Part shown: one piece after another, positions 5,048 through 5,692 of the stretch
Position numbering within the stretch: position 1 is the first letter of the stretch
Layout of the letters: each line of letters begins with the position of its first letter
NCBI GenBank assembly: GCA_964507645.1
Contig: CAZDPU010000038.1
Coordinates: 1-5,692 of the forward strand
DNA: 5,692 bases
Direction: 5' to 3'
From: UBA6624 sp964507645
GTDB taxonomy: Bacteria; UBP7; UBA6624
Program-made: the position numbers and the translations under genes
Notes under the pieces: model-generated
Told to the model about the DNA's origin: nothing
Seen by the model: the letters and a program-made list of their open reading frames with translations, nothing else
Database searches by the model: none

Positions 5048-5692
5048 TACTATGAACCTTCTCGACTACTCAGAACTTTTGAAAAACTTAGTTTTGAGAG
5101 ATTTGCGTCTCAGGTACAGGAATACTGGATTGGGATTTTTGTGGTCCTTGGTTCAGCCATTGACAATGTTTTTTGTCTATTATGCTGTTTTTGGGGTTTT
5201 GCTCACTGACAAATTTGGAATGGGAGGAACCACTTATCCGTTTTTATTGATAATCGGTTTATTTACTTTTAACTTTTTTTCTGGAGGAGTGACAAAAGCA
5301 ACACCTTCTATAGTTCAGGCAGGGGGATTGCTTAAGCAGGTTGCTTTTCCGAGAATAGTCCTCCCTTTGTCTTCTGTTTTAGCTGAAGGGGTCCATTTTT
5401 TGATGATGTTATTGATACTTATTTTGGCATGTTTTTTGAAATGGTGGCCTTCACATGAGTCATTCATGGAGCTTTTGCCACTTCTGTATTTGCCACTTCT
5501 GCTTGTTTTGCATCTGCTTGTAACCTTGGGTATTGGGCTTCTTTTGTCAACAATGAATGTTTTTTACAGGGATACAGAACAGCTAGCTAACACATTTATG
5601 ACAATATTATTTTTTGGGACTCCGGTTCTTTATGCTCCCCCTAATTTGGAAAAATTCCAAAGCCTTACTTTTTTGAGCGAAAAAGGTGCTGA
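5025..5692 (+). CDS. ABC-2 type polysaccharide/O-antigen export permease (3' end cut by window)
   Basis: Membrane subunit of an ABC exporter of the Wzm/TagG/KpsM type, which would move a lipid-linked glycan (O-antigen, capsule or teichoic-like polymer) across the inner membrane with a separate ATPase. An open frame of 222 codons runs off the right edge, of about 260-270 expected, so the last membrane segment is missing. Hallmarks: the cytoplasmic RDLRLRYRNTGLGFLWSLVQ just before the first helix (family RDLxxRYxxTxLGxLWxxLxP), KQVAFPRIVLPLSSVLAE (the 'xxFPxxxLPLs' segment), and STMNVFYRDTEQL (the 'NVxYRD' segment). Five hydrophobic segments are visible. The start at 5025 is chosen because it has a good GGAAGG site and follows an in-frame TAA; it overlaps the previous gene by 23 bases and adds MALGLCFDT. 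A start at 5052 (MNLLDYSELL) is the alternative. The substrate cannot be read from sequence, and the partner ATPase would be expected just outside the window. Confidence 0.88.
   Translation, partial: MALGLCFDTMNLLDYSELLKNLVLRDLRLRYRNTGLGFLWSLVQPLTMFFVYYAVFGVLLTDKFGMGGTTYPFLLIIGLFTFNFFSGGVTKATPSIVQAGGLLKQVAFPRIVLPLSSVLAEGVHFLMMLLILILACFLKWWPSHESFMELLPLLYLPLLLVLHLLVTLGIGLLLSTMNVFYRDTEQLANTFMTILFFGTPVLYAPPNLEKFQSLTFLSEKGA
5475..5504 (+). repeat. 15-bp in-frame tandem duplication in the permease
   Basis: TTGCCACTTCTG recurs at 5475-5486 and 5490-5501, a period of 15 bases (5475-5489 and 5490-5504) that differs only in the last codon. It encodes LPLLY then LPLLL within a membrane segment. It keeps the reading frame, so it is probably a small duplication that lengthens a hydrophobic helix. 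Confidence 0.7.

Overview
This window comes from a low-GC (roughly 35-40% by eye), densely packed Gram-negative chromosome. It has no mobile elements, RNA genes or CRISPR arrays, and no gene-free stretch longer than 22 bases. An outer-membrane lifestyle is suggested by three genes. They are a membrane-anchored SurA/PpiD-like chaperone, a protein with an LptA/OstA-like strand pattern, and an ABC-2 polysaccharide or LPS O-antigen type export permease. The gene content and the lysine-rich, low-GC coding would fit a Bdellovibrionota, SAR324 or other 'deltaproteobacterial' lineage. That placement is inference only, because no taxonomic marker can be read with certainty here.

Layout: two operons diverge from a 22-bp spacer at 3121-3142. 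The leftward operon reads rpmB (ribosomal protein L28), a SurA/PpiD-like periplasmic chaperone, miaB (tRNA methylthiotransferase), and the first 27 codons of an unidentified gene that leaves the window. The rightward operon reads rsmD (16S rRNA m2G966 methyltransferase), coaD (phosphopantetheine adenylyltransferase), a hypothetical exported beta-rich protein, and an ABC-2 exporter permease cut by the window end. All the intra-operon junctions except rpmB/chaperone (13 bp apart) are overlaps of 4 to 23 bp, which points to tight translational coupling.

Functionally, the divergent pair rpmB and rsmD plus miaB form a translation theme: a 50S protein, a 16S rRNA modification and a tRNA modification. 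The chaperone, the LptA-like protein and the permease form an envelope-biogenesis theme. rsmD-coaD is a widely conserved neighbour pair.

The most notable points are the tiny divergent spacer with overlapping opposite-strand -10-like elements and no Shine-Dalgarno sequence for either gene (candidate leaderless, bidirectional promoter). Others are TTG starts on three of eight genes, each overlapping the stop of the gene before it; a chaperone that appears to have lost its parvulin signature and gained a helical-repeat tail; and the unassigned LptA-like gene next to a glycan exporter. I saw no clear sign of a wholly new system.
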